A stretch of DNA of 64,000 nt from Trochalopteron elliotii (GCA_024734555.1 JANPWX010000452.1:1346223-1410222), one strand, 5' to 3'. Numbered from the stretch's first letter, positions 12,890 through 26,179 are shown. The notes: generated by a model not told the origin, from the letters alone. A program made the numbers and translations.

Positions 12890-13145
12890 GTCTTTGATCT
12901 TTGAGGCTTTTTTCAGCTCCTTCCCTTTCCAGTTTTTAGCTTTCTCACCTCATTTCTTCCACTTCTTCAATCCCTAATCCTTAAGTTTCTCACTTTTTCC
13001 TTCTTCATTCCCTTACCAGCCTTGGTAATACTGATTTTTCCTTGTAACTGGTGTCATGAACTTATTTTATCTCCTCTCAGATCCCTTTCCCCTGTGTCCT
13101 TCTGTTCATTTTTTAAACATCATCTCCTCTACTGCCTCAACATTT
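12890..13145 (+). repeat. Pyrimidine-rich low-complexity stretch
   Basis: About 250 bases strongly enriched in C and T on the + strand, with many 'ttcc', 'cttc' and 'tctcc' words and few purine runs. It is not a strict repeat. It contains several polypyrimidine/CAG combinations that would score as 3' splice sites by chance. Confidence 0.6.
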
Positions 13146-16100
13146 AACCACTCACTTTATATCACTCACTTATTTTATTAAGTGAGCTCAACCTCTGAGG
13201 TCCTGCAGGTTTTTTCTAAGCCTGTTTACTCATCTGGAATCAACTAGCAGAATTTCCTTGGTCACAGGTCCAGGTCCACATGTGATCCTGACTAGAAGGC
13301 ATTTACGGGAGCTGTTCTCCTGTGTAATTTCTGTGCTGGGAACATCTCCTGTGTAGGGATATCTGAGGTGGTTCCAAACAAGTGGACTCACTTGGTGCTG
13401 CAGCTCTGACAGGCACCACGTATATGTGGCCAGAGTGCTTAAATTACCCTATAGGTGAGACTGCAGATGCCTTAGGTTTTTACCCTACTTGGGGTAAGCT
13501 TTACCCTACACTGGGGTTCTTGACATTTACCTTTTATAGCTGTCATGATCATCCTTAGGGTGATCCTTCTTTTAATTCATGGGCTAGAAATACTGCTGAA
13601 TGTGTTACATGTTTCATAGCAGTTTTTGAAGATTTTTTTTTTTTTCATAGAGGTAGGGTTTTGTAGATTTTGTTTTCCTTAGAGAAATGATACTCTGTTC
13701 ATAAGATAATGGCAAAGAACTCACAGGGTTCATCATGGATACCTTTACTTTTTTCCATTGCAGTGAGGAAGAGCATTCACTATGTTCCTCTGGCTAGGAC
13801 ACAGAATGCTGAGTTTAGAGTAATCTTTTCTCCTGCTGTTAATTAATTGCCAGTAAATCAGTGACAGGTACATACTTACCTAGGGCCTTACATCCTGAAT
13901 GCTCTGAAAGCATTTTACAAAGAGTGCTCTAGGACAAGAATATGGGGCACCAACAACTCACAAGTGGAGGACAAGAAAAGTAGTGGCCACTGGGTATTAT
14001 GCTTCCCCCTGTAGGAAGACAGGGTGGTGGGGTTCATGTCCCACTCTTAAAAATAGTGCCTTAGACTTTGTAATTCCATGTGTGTTCTTGGGATTTTAGT
14101 GTCATGTGTCACTGAGTAGAGCCAAGGGAACAATCCATGGCTGGTCATTGCCAGGTTTGCTATGAGGGTGAGGTGTATCCTGTGGATGGTCCTGTGCATC
14201 TTCAGCTGTGCTGCAGGAAATGGATTTCATACAGAAATATCATACAGAAGGGGCTGCACCATCTTTAGGACTGGAGAACTGGAAATAGGTGTTAATTTGT
14301 ATGAAGTACACAAGGACAAATGTAATTTTTTTTTCCTATTAGGCTCATTAAGTGGCACCACCAAAGAAAAAAGAAGCACATAGAGATTTCACACGGTGAA
14401 ATTATCACGTAAAAACCAAGCTGATCTAGTGATGATAAGAAAGTCTGCGAGTAATTTTATGAGTCCCAAGTATAATTCTGGGCATTCGTGTTAAAAACAA
14501 AATGTAGAGATGCAATGAGGAACCTGATTTTTTTCTCAAGAGAATGGAAAAGCTTTCTTGGAGGAAAATCTGATTTACTTAGTGTAGCAAAAAAAAAAAT
14601 CCCCATATAGATTTTAGTGACTAAAATAAAGGAGGCAGAAAAATAATTAGTAATAGAAGCGGCCGTAAGTAAATGTGGACCCAAATGAAAAAAAGCAATT
14701 AGATGAGCATGTTTTTTGAATATCTTGCCCAAAGATTTTCCTTGGTAAGATGGTAGTGGCAAACAATGAGCCAATTTTAAAAGTTGCAAAGCAGTTATAT
14801 GAGTTTGCTGCTGCTACTGGAACCTTAACGCAGCATCCCAAGAGAAGCCATTCATTTCTGCATCCTAGTGCCATAAACAATTTTACCTTAATTTAAGGAA
14901 TTCATATTTCAGCACTTTTTATTTTCCAGTGTCTTGTTTTTTAGTGGCTTGAATAATGATCTTGAATTCTAACACTGCTTTAAGAGTTTTCAAGAGTTTT
15001 TCTCTCTTCCAAGGTTCTCCAATTTACCAGCAGTAGCTGAATGAGCCTTTTGGTTTTGTCTCATATTCTGCTCTACTGTTCATGTCAGGAGTACTAATTT
15101 GTGTCCTGGAGTCAGTGAAGGCAGCCTGAGTACTTACTGATGGTACAGCTCCCCAGGGGGACCTCTTGTACCCCATCTCACTGAATTCAGCTGCTGTTTG
15201 TTTTTCAGCTTACATTTTTCAAAATTTGATAAAACCTGAGGGAATTAGTAGCCTAATTCTTGTAGAATTACAATGTGAGTTGGATGAATAATTTCCTCAG
15301 ACTTGTTTGAGAATCTCAGATTGTTATTCTAATATTATTCGTACTACTGCGTGTGTTTTCAGAGCTAAAAATGTGCAATAAATAAACTCCTGGAATCACA
15401 TTAATTACAAGAATATTCACTTACAGAGTCATTTGTAAACACAACTCATACCTGGATTAGGTTGTGTAATTTTTTTAAAAAGTAAGTCTGAATATTAAGA
15501 AGCTAGAACACAGTGGCTTACATAACAGTTACACATCCTACAGCAGCTGCAATTTCCAGAGCATTGAACTTTAAATGAGAGAAGACAAGAACTGAGACAA
15601 AGGACATATTTTGAAGTTTCAGAGCCTGATTCTGTAAATTGGTCAAATAAAGGTGAATGCTACTTATCATAAAGCAGACTAAATTTCTGTCAGGTTTTTC
15701 CCCAATTAATGATTCTTCAACCTTACAAATGAGAATAAGAAGTGTGTATGTCAAGGGAATCGTATTCCCTTAACAGAAAGGGAACAGATGCCCAACCTGT
15801 AAGTTTGCATATCTCTGTTTTATTGCTGTGGGACTTGCCAGTTCTAGGGTTAAAGCAGAGCCCTAACTAGTAGGAATGGAATGGAAAAGGAAGGTAAAAA
15901 GGTAAAAGGAAGAGATTAAAGCAATAAGAAAGTGTTCAAAACATGTCTGATGAGTTCTTTCTTGCAGATAACATTGTCAAAGAATAAAACTGAGCTGGAA
16001 GGTAACATGCTACCTTTCTGTCCAGTCAGTTCGGTAGAAAAGACTGTATTTGATTCAAAGCTCTGCAGAGACATCAGAGAGATGCTGTTTTCCATGATGT

Positions 16101-19016
16101 TCAAGAAATTCTGAAGGAACTAAAATACTTTTAGTTAACTAGATTATGCTGCATTCTTCTCATTAAGAAGAGGAATTTGGCAGAATTTGATGGTCTCTGT
16201 CTTTGACATTTCAGGAGATTCCACATCATTTGGTGTGAAAATAGTCCTGGTCTCTTTAAGGGAGGATAAGACAGTGGATAAATTGCCACCATGTGCTAAG
16301 AAGCTTTGGGATAAAGCCTTATTCCCCAAATGAGAATTGCTAACAGGAATTCCAAAAGGATTATTACAGCCCTTTGCTTCCTACCTTTTTCTTGGGTGAT
16401 CAAATCTTTACCAGTTCATGTAGCTTATGAGCATTCGAAAAGGCCTGTTCTAAAATGTTCATTACTTAAGCCACATTTTTAATATCACCTGATTTTCAGA
16501 TTTTCATAGCATTTTCAGATCTGGAGTGTACAACAACTTTGCTCTGGATTTGGTAAGGCGGTGATCAGTTTTACAACTGGAATTGGCACTGGAATTCTTC
16601 CCACCTAATTTGGGGTGTTTGTGGAAGCAACCAACTTGAGGTCTCCTGATGTCACTGTAGACCACAAGATACATGGAATGGAGCATTCATATTGCCTGTA
16701 AAAGTACTGCTATTAAGAAGAATTACTTTTTGTGCTCTCCAGAAAATTAGGTTGAATTAGACACCCAGTTTTCAGAAGGTTGGAGTCAGGCAAGAAGAGT
16801 CTGTCACTTGCAGGTGATTCCTTGGAGACCCATAGGGTGAGGGCCAGGGAGCACCCACCACACAGATGTACTTGCTGGATATAACCTTGATATATCTCTC
16901 CTTTATTGAAGAAAATTCACTATCCAGACTCTACTTGGCTTATGAATAAATCCAAGACTTATATATCCTTGGGTTTTTGTTGGTTTTTTTTGTCTCGGTC
17001 CTTTATTCTGCACAGAACTCTGCTATTCTCAGAGTAAAAGGTTAATGATCTTTGGGTCTGGGCTGTTCCAGGATCAGAGCAGCAGTTTTTTTCCTCGACT
17101 GCAGTGGGAGGTGAATTCAGCGCCTGCTTGAAAACCTGGCTTTACATGCAGCTCAGGTTTAGACAGGGGAACCTGGTGTAGTGCAAGTCCTCTGTGAAAT
17201 TAGGTGACTCTGTGTTGAAAGAGGCAATTTTTTGATTAAAAGAAAAAAATCTGATAAAAGCATGTGTTTGTTTTTGGAGAACAGCACGACAATGTGTATC
17301 GTTTTTATCTGTCAACAGCCATCACCTTGTCAGAGTTTGGCTGCTGTTGATTTATTACAACCTATGCGAATGTATAATTGGTAGGCTGGTCCTCAGATCT
17401 GTGAAAGAGAGGGACAAATTTGGAAGCCAGATGTCCCATGGTAATGTGCTAAAAGGGAGAGATAATCACCAAAGAGCTGAGGAGCCCTTCAACTCATTAC
17501 TCTTACATACTCTCTTAGCCTTAAGATTTATCAGTGTTTGTAATGAAAGCATCTAAAATGAAAGCAACTTATTAACTTCTCTAACGGCACCATCTTCCAC
17601 TCCCCACAAATAAATCTTTTATCAGGATCTGCACTGCAGGAGTCCCAGCCTTCTAGTCAGAAACTGGGAGGAATTCACTGAGGCACACTATTTAGCAATG
17701 CTGTCCCAGTGCCCAGAATGACCTTGACAGAGAGAAAAGACTTTGGAGGTGGAAATTTCCTGGCAAAATAATGCATGCAAGGAAGTATTACTCTCACTGT
17801 GGAGTTTCAGGGATGATTCTTGGAGCTGTTTCCTCAGGGCTCTTCCTCTGCCTGTACTGAAGATGTGCAAACTGTGCCTGCAGAGGTGTGGTCTGCCCTT
17901 GACCTGAGCATTGCTCAGCCTTTAAGTCCAGGCATCTAAGGCCATTGAATCTGGAAAGTGTATCCTGCCAGAGGGAGGACAGGGTTGTAGTTCTAGCAGA
18001 ACTGTTCTCCAGCTGAGTTGAGGGAACATTACATTTTAAATATTGATTTGTGCTTTTAATTTGCTATTAATCACAGTGGGTTTCAGAGCACTTGGGTTTC
18101 ATGAGGAGGCCGTGGCTCTTCAAAGATGATGCCATTAACATGTACCTCATTCCTGGTGTTGGAATATTGGTTGGCAGAAGGCAGGTTATTGAAAATATGG
18201 GGACTGCAGAGGACTTCTGTAGGGGAACACCCATTCCTGTTGGACAGGAATGTAGGGACAGAAAGGCAGAGCTGTAAAGCCCCTGCATAAGTTATCATTT
18301 GTCTTTTCCCTCTAATTCAGTCCTGATCTGGTGAGAGGGAAAGTGATATGTCATTAAAGGAGTCTTAGTGGGTTCACAGACCTGGTGATGTACATCCTCT
18401 ATTTGCCTCAGACAACCACATGTACATCTTTCTAATGTGATTAGGCCGTCATACAGGGCACAGATCAATTTATTATTCTGCCTGAGAGCACCATGTTCCT
18501 CTTTAAAAAATTGTTACTCCTGAAGTTGGCAATTACTTTAAAATAAATTTACCAAAGACAAAATTGTGCCTCTTGGGTCAGTAAATGACTTCCCTGTTTT
18601 TTTCTTGAAGAGACAAGGTGTTTATTAAAGACCTCCTTAGTTTACTGTGTTGGGTTTTTCACTTTGAATAATTGTCCAATTAAATATAATTTGGAAGTCC
18701 ATGCTAACCTACTGCTTGCATTGTATAAGTAAGAATATCTCTGAAAGATGTGCATTAATAAATCCCACTGAGCCCTATCTCTTTTAAAAAATGGTTTCCT
18801 TTGTTTAATTTTTAGAATTCTTTCACAGGGCTTTAAGCCCTACATTTGGAAATGCCGCTGTTTTCACACAAATAATTTATACAGCCCATTCTTTCAGATT
18901 CTGTAGAAAACATTTTTATCATTTATTGTAAGATAGCTTATTTTGAAAATTATTTTTAACCTATTGTTTAGGTTTGGAACATGTTTTACAGTTTAAAACT
19001 TCACAGATCCTATTTT
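13146..19016. other. Unique noncoding DNA, no gene seen
   Basis: Nearly 6 kb without a supported exon or repeat. It contains a T13 run (about 13633-13645), an A-run near 14589-14599, and only short open frames. One of these (14162-14383, +, 73 codons) begins with a signal-peptide-like hydrophobic stretch but is otherwise unremarkable. A scrap near 13880-13920 ('aaagcattttacaaag') faintly recalls old MIR/L2 tails but is too short to call. Confidence 0.55.
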
Positions 19017-19038
19017 GTGTGTGTGTGTGTGTGTATAT
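19017..19038 (+). repeat. (GT)n microsatellite with TATA end
   Basis: An 18-bp uninterrupted GT run (19017-19034) followed by 'atat'. Confidence 0.95.
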
Positions 19039-22000
19039 CTAGGGATTTCTATTCCTAATTTGCAAGGGGGAAATAATATGAAGTTAAGTGGATAAAAGAA
19101 AAGTAATTAAATGTAGCAATTAGATGAAGTTCTAGAAACCCAAGATGGAATTGGTCAGTAAGAGATATGTAGAAGGATAAAGAAAAATTATGTTTTCTGG
19201 TATAACATGTTCCACAGAGATATAGTCATGCCTGGCCTTGCAGTCTGAGCAGGAGGCTGGCAGCAGGACCTCTCACTTTGACTCAAGCACAAAGAACATT
19301 GATGTTTCTTTATCTAGTAGCATCTAAGTCACTCTAACTCATTTTCTCCTGTGGATATAAGACTTCTATTCCTAATAGGAATATAATTAGTATTGATTAG
19401 CTAATCAACGTAATTAATAAAGATTTTTTAGAACAGGGGAAATAACAAAGCATGTGGGGGAAATTTTATTTCATTTTGCAACTCGTAAAAAAACTGCCAC
19501 AATATGAATTCCAAAAAATATTTTATGCTGTTGTGATTACACTTTTAATTGCAATTATAATTGCTCTTACTCTACTAAAAAGGTATTTTTGTTTAGCCAT
19601 AGGTAGGAAAAGGCATACACCAAATTGACATCAGGATTCAAATTAGCTGTGTACTCTGTCCTTTGTATTCTGGTTGCCTTCACCCTCTAGTGAAAACATA
19701 AGAAGCTGGAAATCTTATTTGCCTTTCCTAGTCTATCAGTGCACAGAGCACCTAATTAATGTTGAGGTCAGTAACACAATCTGCTCTTCCTGGAGAGTTA
19801 AGATCCAACAGCCATCCAGACACAAGAGTAAACTCCAGCCAAGTGTTTTCAGCCAAAATGAAACAGAAGTTAATTGGTACTGCCCTCTTCACTGCAACAC
19901 TATCCTTGGGCAGGAGGGTGCATGTATCTGCATGTGCATATAAATACCTGTAGAAATCTGAAGGACATCATTCAGTTCCTGCTGAGATGGAGAGTTGGGT
20001 GACTTCACTGGAATAGTAGAGTGGTGGACTTTTTTACCCAGTATTTTGATAATGCAATTCTTTAAAAAGAGAGCTTACAGATAAATAGCTTGGATGCATC
20101 ATGGAATCAGGAAGATTTGGGATAGCAGGAGGCCAGAGGAAAGTGGCAGGAGACTTCAAAGGAGGTGAATTCTATGCCTGAAAAGTCACATTATACACCT
20201 TTTTCTCCCTTTAACTACCCATGATGTGCATGCCCAAATTGGTTGTGGCATTTATAGGTGAAAAACCACCTGATCTTTACTGCACATCATGACAAAATAT
20301 CATGCCTTGCTTTGAACAAGGGCCCAGTAATTAGTGGTTGCAGTACAGAGCAGTTTGGAGAATGTTCATTAGGCTAAAAAGTGGATTTTGAAAGAGCAGT
20401 TCTTTGTTTTAGGAGGATCAAAAGAAGAGGAGACATGGTAGGGAAGCAAAACAATAAGTGAAACGATCTCAAAATCAAGAATAAGAATGTTAGAGCTTCC
20501 ACAATTTTTTAAAAAACCCAAAAACCTAGAGACAAAAGGGATTGCTATACCTGTTTCACCTCCTTTGCTGTGTGCTTACCTGTATAGAATCCCAATCATC
20601 CATATTCTGTTTTGGAATGATATATTGATTACTAGAACTATACTTGCCATGCAGCTGGACCCTAAGTATACTCTTACTTCTGCAAGAGTTGTTTAATTTT
20701 CCAGAGCTAATTTTTTATGCTGATTCAGTAGAAAGGAAGCCAAACAGAGCTCCCCAAAACTAAGCAGAAGGATTGGCTTAAACCATGCTGTGATTGTTTT
20801 TTGAAAGATGGAACACTGACGCTTTTGGAACAAAATACTTTCCTGACAGGCATGAGGAGCAATGGCACCCCTTAAAAAGCATCCATATCAAACAGCACCT
20901 GCAAGGTTTTCATGCATCCCTGCAGTGCTCTGCATTCCAAAGACCTGGTTTCCAGCTGGGAAAAAAAGTAGTAGCTCTTGCTACTACTTGAAACTAGAAG
21001 TTTGTTGAAATTATGCCATTTTGTGAAATAGTACTGTGGTGACAAATCAGAAAATTCAGACAATTTTTTATCAATATTTTCCAGCCAGGTCTTATTTGCT
21101 CTCTCTCATGAGCAACGCAGTGCTTAGTTCATGCCATGGTTACTCAGTTAATCACCAAAACCTGCCTTTCTTCTCCATTTTTTACATAAGTATCTACTTC
21201 ACAGGCTTAGTGATGATAGTCTGGGGTTTGCAAGAGTACATAAGCAAGACTCCATATCTCTGCTCCTGCTGGAAAAGTCCTGCTTGAGCTGTTCTTACAT
21301 TAATAAGTTTATCCAGGTTCTCCAAGTAAGCTTAGGTTGATTCTGACAGTACTCCTCTGAACTGAGCAGCAAGTTTCTTATTGGAAGCAGAAAGTACTTA
21401 ACTGGTGTTTTATGTCAGTGAGATGCACCAAGGAATGGGAGCAGAGTCCTAGAATGGATTTTTGTAGGGTTAAGGGCTGGGCCAGGGTAAATTGTTATTA
21501 TTGACTGTAGATCTTCACTGTCCTTCAGTGTGTAGGGTATCACAGAGGTGTGTGGGAACTAATAATACCCAGCAGAACTTTTATCAGTGCCAGGGAGAAA
21601 GAAGTTGGAGTACAGTCTAATGCACCACTTGCTTCTCCACTTCAGTGAGTATCAGCTCTTCAGGACCACTGTTGTGCCAAGCAGATAAGCAGTTTGTTAC
21701 TGGAGACAAGACAGGTGCTTGAAATCCTGAAGATGTGTGTGGTGATAATTGTTAGTTTTTAATGACTGGGCCAGCTGACAACTTACAAAATTCTTCAGTT
21801 TCTGAATTGGCATAGTCTGAGCTAGTCTAGGATAGCTTAATGAAGAAGTGAATGGAGACAAAATTTCAGTTGCTACTCGTTCAATTTTCAGATCCATTTA
21901 TATAAGGCACTGATATGTTAGGTTTGATTATAATTCAAATGATTTTATAATAAACTTAACTTCAAGTACAGACAGTGATTAGTAGTCAACAGATACAGTA

Positions 22001-22054
22001 GTTTGCACAGCAAAGGGCCAAATGGATGATTAAGTGATCAGTGCATCTGATGTG
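19039..22054. other. Unique AT-rich noncoding DNA
   Basis: No supported gene. It holds an AT-rich zone at about 19380-19570 with many TAATTA/ATTAAT words and a 16-bp palindrome, plus an 11-bp inverted repeat ('catgatgtgca' at 20220-20230, complement at 20281-20291) that is within chance expectation. Confidence 0.55.
19393..19408. promoter_or_regulatory. 16-bp palindrome with paired TAATC cores
   Basis: 'ttgattag' followed by its exact reverse complement 'ctaatcaa'. Each half carries a homeodomain-type TAATC/GATTA core. It is followed by 'cgtaattaataaag', another homeodomain-like cluster. About one perfect 16-bp palindrome is expected by chance in a window this size, so a regulatory role is only a suggestion. 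Confidence 0.3.
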
Positions 22055-22434
22055 AGGGAGAGCTGGGATTGCCTAACCTAAAGAAGGGAAGGCTCAAGGG
22101 GATTTTCCCAATGCGTGAAAATACCTGATGAGAGGGTGTAAAGATGGCAGAGACACAGTCTTCTCATGGAGCCAAACGATAGGACAAAAACCAGTGTGTA
22201 TGAATATAAATACAAGAAAATCCATTTTCACATCAAAAGAAAACTTTTACTGTGAGGATGGTCAAACTCTGGCACAGGTTGCCCAGACAGGTTGCTGAGT
22301 TTCCATCCTTGGAGATGCTCAAACCCCAGCTGGAAACAGCCCTGAGTAATGTGCTCTAGTTGATTCTGCTGTGAGCAAAGCAGGAGCAGACTAGACAGTC
22401 TCTAGAGGCAGCTTCCAACCTGTTCTGTTATTCT
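22055..22434 (+). mobile_element. CR1 LINE 3' end, old copy 3
   Basis: A diverged CR1 fragment of a subtype different from copies 2 and 5. Landmarks: 'gagctgggattgcctaacct' (about 22061), 'aagaagggaaggctcaagggg' split over 22080-22100, 'aaatacctgatgagagggtg' (about 22119-22138), 'tctggcacaggttgcccaga' (about 22269-22288), 'catccttggagatgctcaaa' (about 22303-22322) and 'cttccaacctgttctgttatt' at the end. The 'ctggcacaggttgcccag' wording marks the other subtype. It is heavily mutated, so probably an old insertion. Confidence 0.88.
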
Positions 22435-23050
22435 CTTTCCCATCAAAGGTCAAGTTTCTGTTGTGTAATTCAACTGAAGCTGACTGGTGTCTTTACATCA
22501 GTTTCAATGATCATGTTTCAGGTCAAGCATGAGAGGAAAAATAAACAATATTAGCAGAGATAAAAACTCAGATTTGAGAGCAGGAGAAGCAGACGTACCA
22601 ATAAAAGTAAATGAACAGTCACTAAAAAGATAGCAGCAAAAAGGTCCAAAAAGAGATATCAAAAGTGATGCCAAAGAGGAGCAGAGCTATATTTCTGCTC
22701 ACAGTGCATCTCTGTTATGACAAAAATTCCTGGATTCTAGATCTCTACCTATCCAATCTTCTTGGTCTCCTAGATTTCTTCAATACCAGCCTCCATGCTA
22801 AACAACACTTCTACTTTGCAGCTGACCAAGTGCACAAGTTTTTAAAATGTGGGTTGTTTAAAGAAATTAAGCAAGTATGTCTGATAGGATGCTTTTAACA
22901 GTTTCTAGATTTTCACTCCAGTGTCCATTTTAAGTTCTTAAATTACAGCTAGCACTAAAAGAGGAAGCTGAAGTTCCTCTGTTATTCAGACTTACTGTTC
23001 ATTTAACAAAGCAGCTGAATATGTATTTGCCATTAATAGAGTAATTTAAG
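22435..23050. other. Unique spacer between two CR1 copies
   Basis: Roughly 600 bp without a recognised feature. A 77-codon + frame at 22665-22898 is unremarkable. Confidence 0.55.
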
Positions 23051-23498
23051 GGTGGAGAGTCTGAAGCACAAGTTTTATAAGGAGCAGCTGAGGGACCTGG
23101 GGTTATTTAGTCTTGAGAAAAAGAGGGTTGGGGGAGACCTTACAGCTCTCTACAACTGCCTGAAAGGAGATTGTACACAGGTGGGTTTGGTCTTTTCCTC
23201 CTCATAACAAGCAGTAGACAAGAGGAAAGAGCCTTATGTTGTGCCAGGGAAAGTTGAGACTGGATATTAGAAAAAATTTATTCACTGAAAGGATGGTCAA
23301 GCAGTGAAGCAGGTACCCAGGGAGGTGGTACAGACACCATCCCTGAAAGTCTTCAAAAAAACACAGGTAGATATGGAGCTTAGGGACATGGTTTAATTGT
23401 AGATATGGTTTAGTGGTGGATTTGGCAGAGTTAGGCTAGTGGTTGGACTTGATGGTCTTAGAGATCTTTTCAAGCCTTAATGATACTGTGATTCCATG
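23051..23498 (+). mobile_element. CR1 LINE 3' end, copy 4
   Basis: The longest CR1 fragment here, about 450 bp. It starts at 'ggtggagagtctgaagcaca' and continues with 'ttataaggagcagctgaggg', 'tttagtcttgagaaaaagag', 'gagaccttacagctctctac', 'aactgcctgaaaggagattg', 'gactggatattagaaaaaat', 'ggtacagacaccatccctga', 'gtggttggacttgatggtct' and the tail 'gatactgtgattccatgag'. The centre ('gagcttagggacatggtttaat') is a well known CR1 subtype block and here carries an extra partial repeat of 'gtagatatggttta'. It is non-coding and 5'-truncated. Confidence 0.93.
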
Positions 23499-25211
23499 AG
23501 TGCCATCATGCTTGGTTGTAGACACTTTTTTAAAATTGAGGATATCAAACTTTGAACTTATGCTAAAGTCTAGTCCCACTTCTTAAGAATTCTTTAGGAT
23601 GAAGACTGCCTTAAACATCTTTCAGAGCTTTTAGATGACCTTCTTCTGTTTCATTTTCATGAATGTGCTGCTGGGTTCGTGGGTGGCTTTATGGATTTTC
23701 TTCCTTCTGAGGTCACATGGTTTACGATATGTGTTTATAGAAGTCCATCTTCTAAACTAGTGTTTTTGAAGTATGGATGATGAAACCATGATAAATAACT
23801 CAGTCTTTTAGATAGACTTCTATTCTTGGACTGATGTGCTTCTCAGATCTACCCATGAAGAGTAAAGACATTGGTCTCTTATTTTTAATTTAGGGAACGT
23901 TTATGAATCATGTACAGTGTTAACTGCTTCTGAGAGGGTTATGCTTCACTGGGGCAGCAGAAACTCTGGATTGCTGTTTTTCAAGAGAAGTTGAAGGACT
24001 TGGATAATGTGGATACGATGGTATTTCAGCTTGTCGAATGGTTTAGGAAGTGAAATAAGTCAGCAAAATGCAGTATTGGGAGGCAGTCAGCACCTCTGTG
24101 TTCTCTGCCTTGCTGTGCTACCTGCACTGAGAATAAGATTTCTTATCATTATGCTCATAATATTTCTGCTGTCAGCTCATGGACTGGAAATGAGAGACAG
24201 ATATGTCAATGGTTAAGAACTGTCAACATGATAGGGGCAGTGGAAGTGGTTGAAATGGCTCTTTGTAGCATAAGGGGAAGTCTTGCCAATAGAGATTAAG
24301 GAAGTATTGAATAATCTTATAAGACGTGGAACAGTGAAACAGTTGTGTCTTCCTATGTTTAAGGATTAGCTGGGTTTGGGAGTAACACGGGGAGAGCTTA
24401 ATCTTTAAAAAGAGACCATATACCTTGTCTTGTTTTGTTGTAGGACAAAAGCTGGGAGCTGATGAGAACAGTGTAAGTTAGAGGTCAGTGCTGGCACAGG
24501 AATGAATTAAGCATGAATAAAATGTCCTGTAAATAAGATGATTTTTAATCCTCAGAACAGCCTTAGTGAGAGTGATTGCCACAAATAACTGAAGCAATTT
24601 CAGGATGAAACTGGTAAATTTGAGAAAGGGCACATCATGTCCTTTGCTGTGACAGGGAAAAGGGTACCCCCTGGCCCAGGGGGTTACTCACAGCCATGAG
24701 CTCCTACATCCAGGGCTGTTGGGTGTGCTTCCTTCAAAATCCAATTTTTTACACTTTGCTCCAAACCTGGTGGTCTCCTGCTACCATCTGTCACCTGCAT
24801 GAGGACTAAATTGTGTCTTACTTTGTAAGACATAGAACGTGTGATTTGAAAGTTAATGCAGTATGTGTTCAGTGTATTTGCATTTTTGTGCTTGATGCTG
24901 GTAGAAGATACAGCCCTAGATTCCTCCTCTGTGGGCTATGATTCACCTTCATTATAAATATTTCACATCAGCCTCGTGCTTAATGATGCTGTTGGAAGTG
25001 AGAACATCTGGATTCTTTTACCAGGTGCTATAGCTGGATCTTACAAGTTGTATGCATTGCTTTTACTGTCTCTATTAAAAATTAAAACAGGGGGAAATAT
25101 GCCTAAATTCTTCTGAACAGCCAATCTTGAAATTACTCTATTAGATTATTGTATAATTCCCACTACTGCTATATTTGAATAACGCCCTACAATATTCATG
25201 TGTACTTAGAG
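23499..25211. other. Unique noncoding DNA
   Basis: No supported gene, RNA or repeat. Open frames are short. Confidence 0.6.
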
Positions 25212-25332
25212 GAAATGATGTACTGAGGAGATAAAGGATGTGTTCAAGGTTATACAAGAAGTCTGAGGTGAAAGAAAGCCTGACTATGCCTCTACACATG
25301 TCTGAGCAGTGCACTGTCTACTGGGCTATTAG
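25212..25332 (+). mobile_element. Ancient MIR/L2-type tail relic
   Basis: The order of words matches the old amniote MIR/L2-type 3' module: 'actgaggagataaaggatgt', 'gttcaaggttatacaagaag', 'tctgaggtgaaag', then 'gcactgtctactgggctatt'. The consensus wording is of the form 'actgaggcacagagag', 'ccaaggtcacacaggaagtc', then 'accactgggctat'. Divergence is very high, as expected for an element inserted before the amniote radiation. The family assignment is approximate. Confidence 0.5.
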
Positions 25333-26179
25333 AAAGGATGCCAACTTCCTGCTAAAAATACTATTTTGACCTCAGACTCTGGTCATTTGGCTCTTAGGGA
25401 ATCATAATTTTGGTTCTTGAGATTCCTTTTGGTATTTTTGTGAATCCAGAAGATGTGGCTTCCTGCCTAACTACACCTTTCCTGTCCTTCATACCTATCT
25501 TCTGGCTCTTTTTTTAAGCTCTATGCCATGAGCAGCGTGGTGTCTGTCACAGAAATATTTATACATGCTGTTTGCAGTGTTTTGTCTGCCCTCAGCGTTC
25601 CTGTGGACCACCTGATCAGTGTCTGCATTGAGTGTTCACAGAAAGGGAGAGCATGCAGGTGATGCAGGGCTTAGTGCTAGCCTGGCTGGGAGAGTTCTGA
25701 CTAACAGCATCCTGTACTTGTTTGGATATTTGTGGGAAATATTGTTGTGAGATATCCCCCAAGCTCTATCCATACGGGTATCAGAATTGCTTTGTGAAAT
25801 GATGTAATTTGAGGCCAATATAAAATCTCTATGTCAAGAAAGTTTCAATTTCTTCGTCTTCCATTTTACGTTGTTCAAAAATCATTTTAAATTACTGAAA
25901 ATATAGTTACTGATGCCTAAACGTGCCATTAAAAAGCATTAAGAGCCTGCTGCTGACGAACTTGTTTTCTAAAATTTTATGTGGTTAAACTAATGACCTA
26001 GAACTTTCCACTACACCATAAAAGTGACATGAATTTTATGTGGTGGAGGCTGAAGGCTGGGGCAGAGTGCTTTGCAGGGGGTGTTGAGAACCACTGGAGA
26101 AATTGGACTCATTACAGCTGTGATGGTATTAGGAGGGGATGGTAATCAGACGATGGTAGGTTTATTATGTTAGCATTGG
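25333..26179. other. Unique noncoding DNA
   Basis: No supported feature. The block around 25930-26040 contains two near copies of 'aattttatgtggt' (25974-25986 and 26033-26045), an imperfect local duplication. Confidence 0.55.

Noticed and set aside
13880..13990. Faint MIR/L2-like words
   Set aside because: Only about 15 bases match convincingly.
14162..14383. Signal-peptide-like N-terminus on a 73-codon + frame
   Set aside because: Short hydrophobic starts are common by chance; no cysteine pattern or homologue recognised.
20220..20291. 11-bp inverted repeat with a 50-bp spacer
   Set aside because: One or two such pairs are expected by chance at this spacing range.
21990..22012. Word resembling the miR-199 3' arm ('acagtagtttgcaca')
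   Set aside because: Differs within the mature sequence and has no matching 5' arm nearby to form a precursor hairpin.
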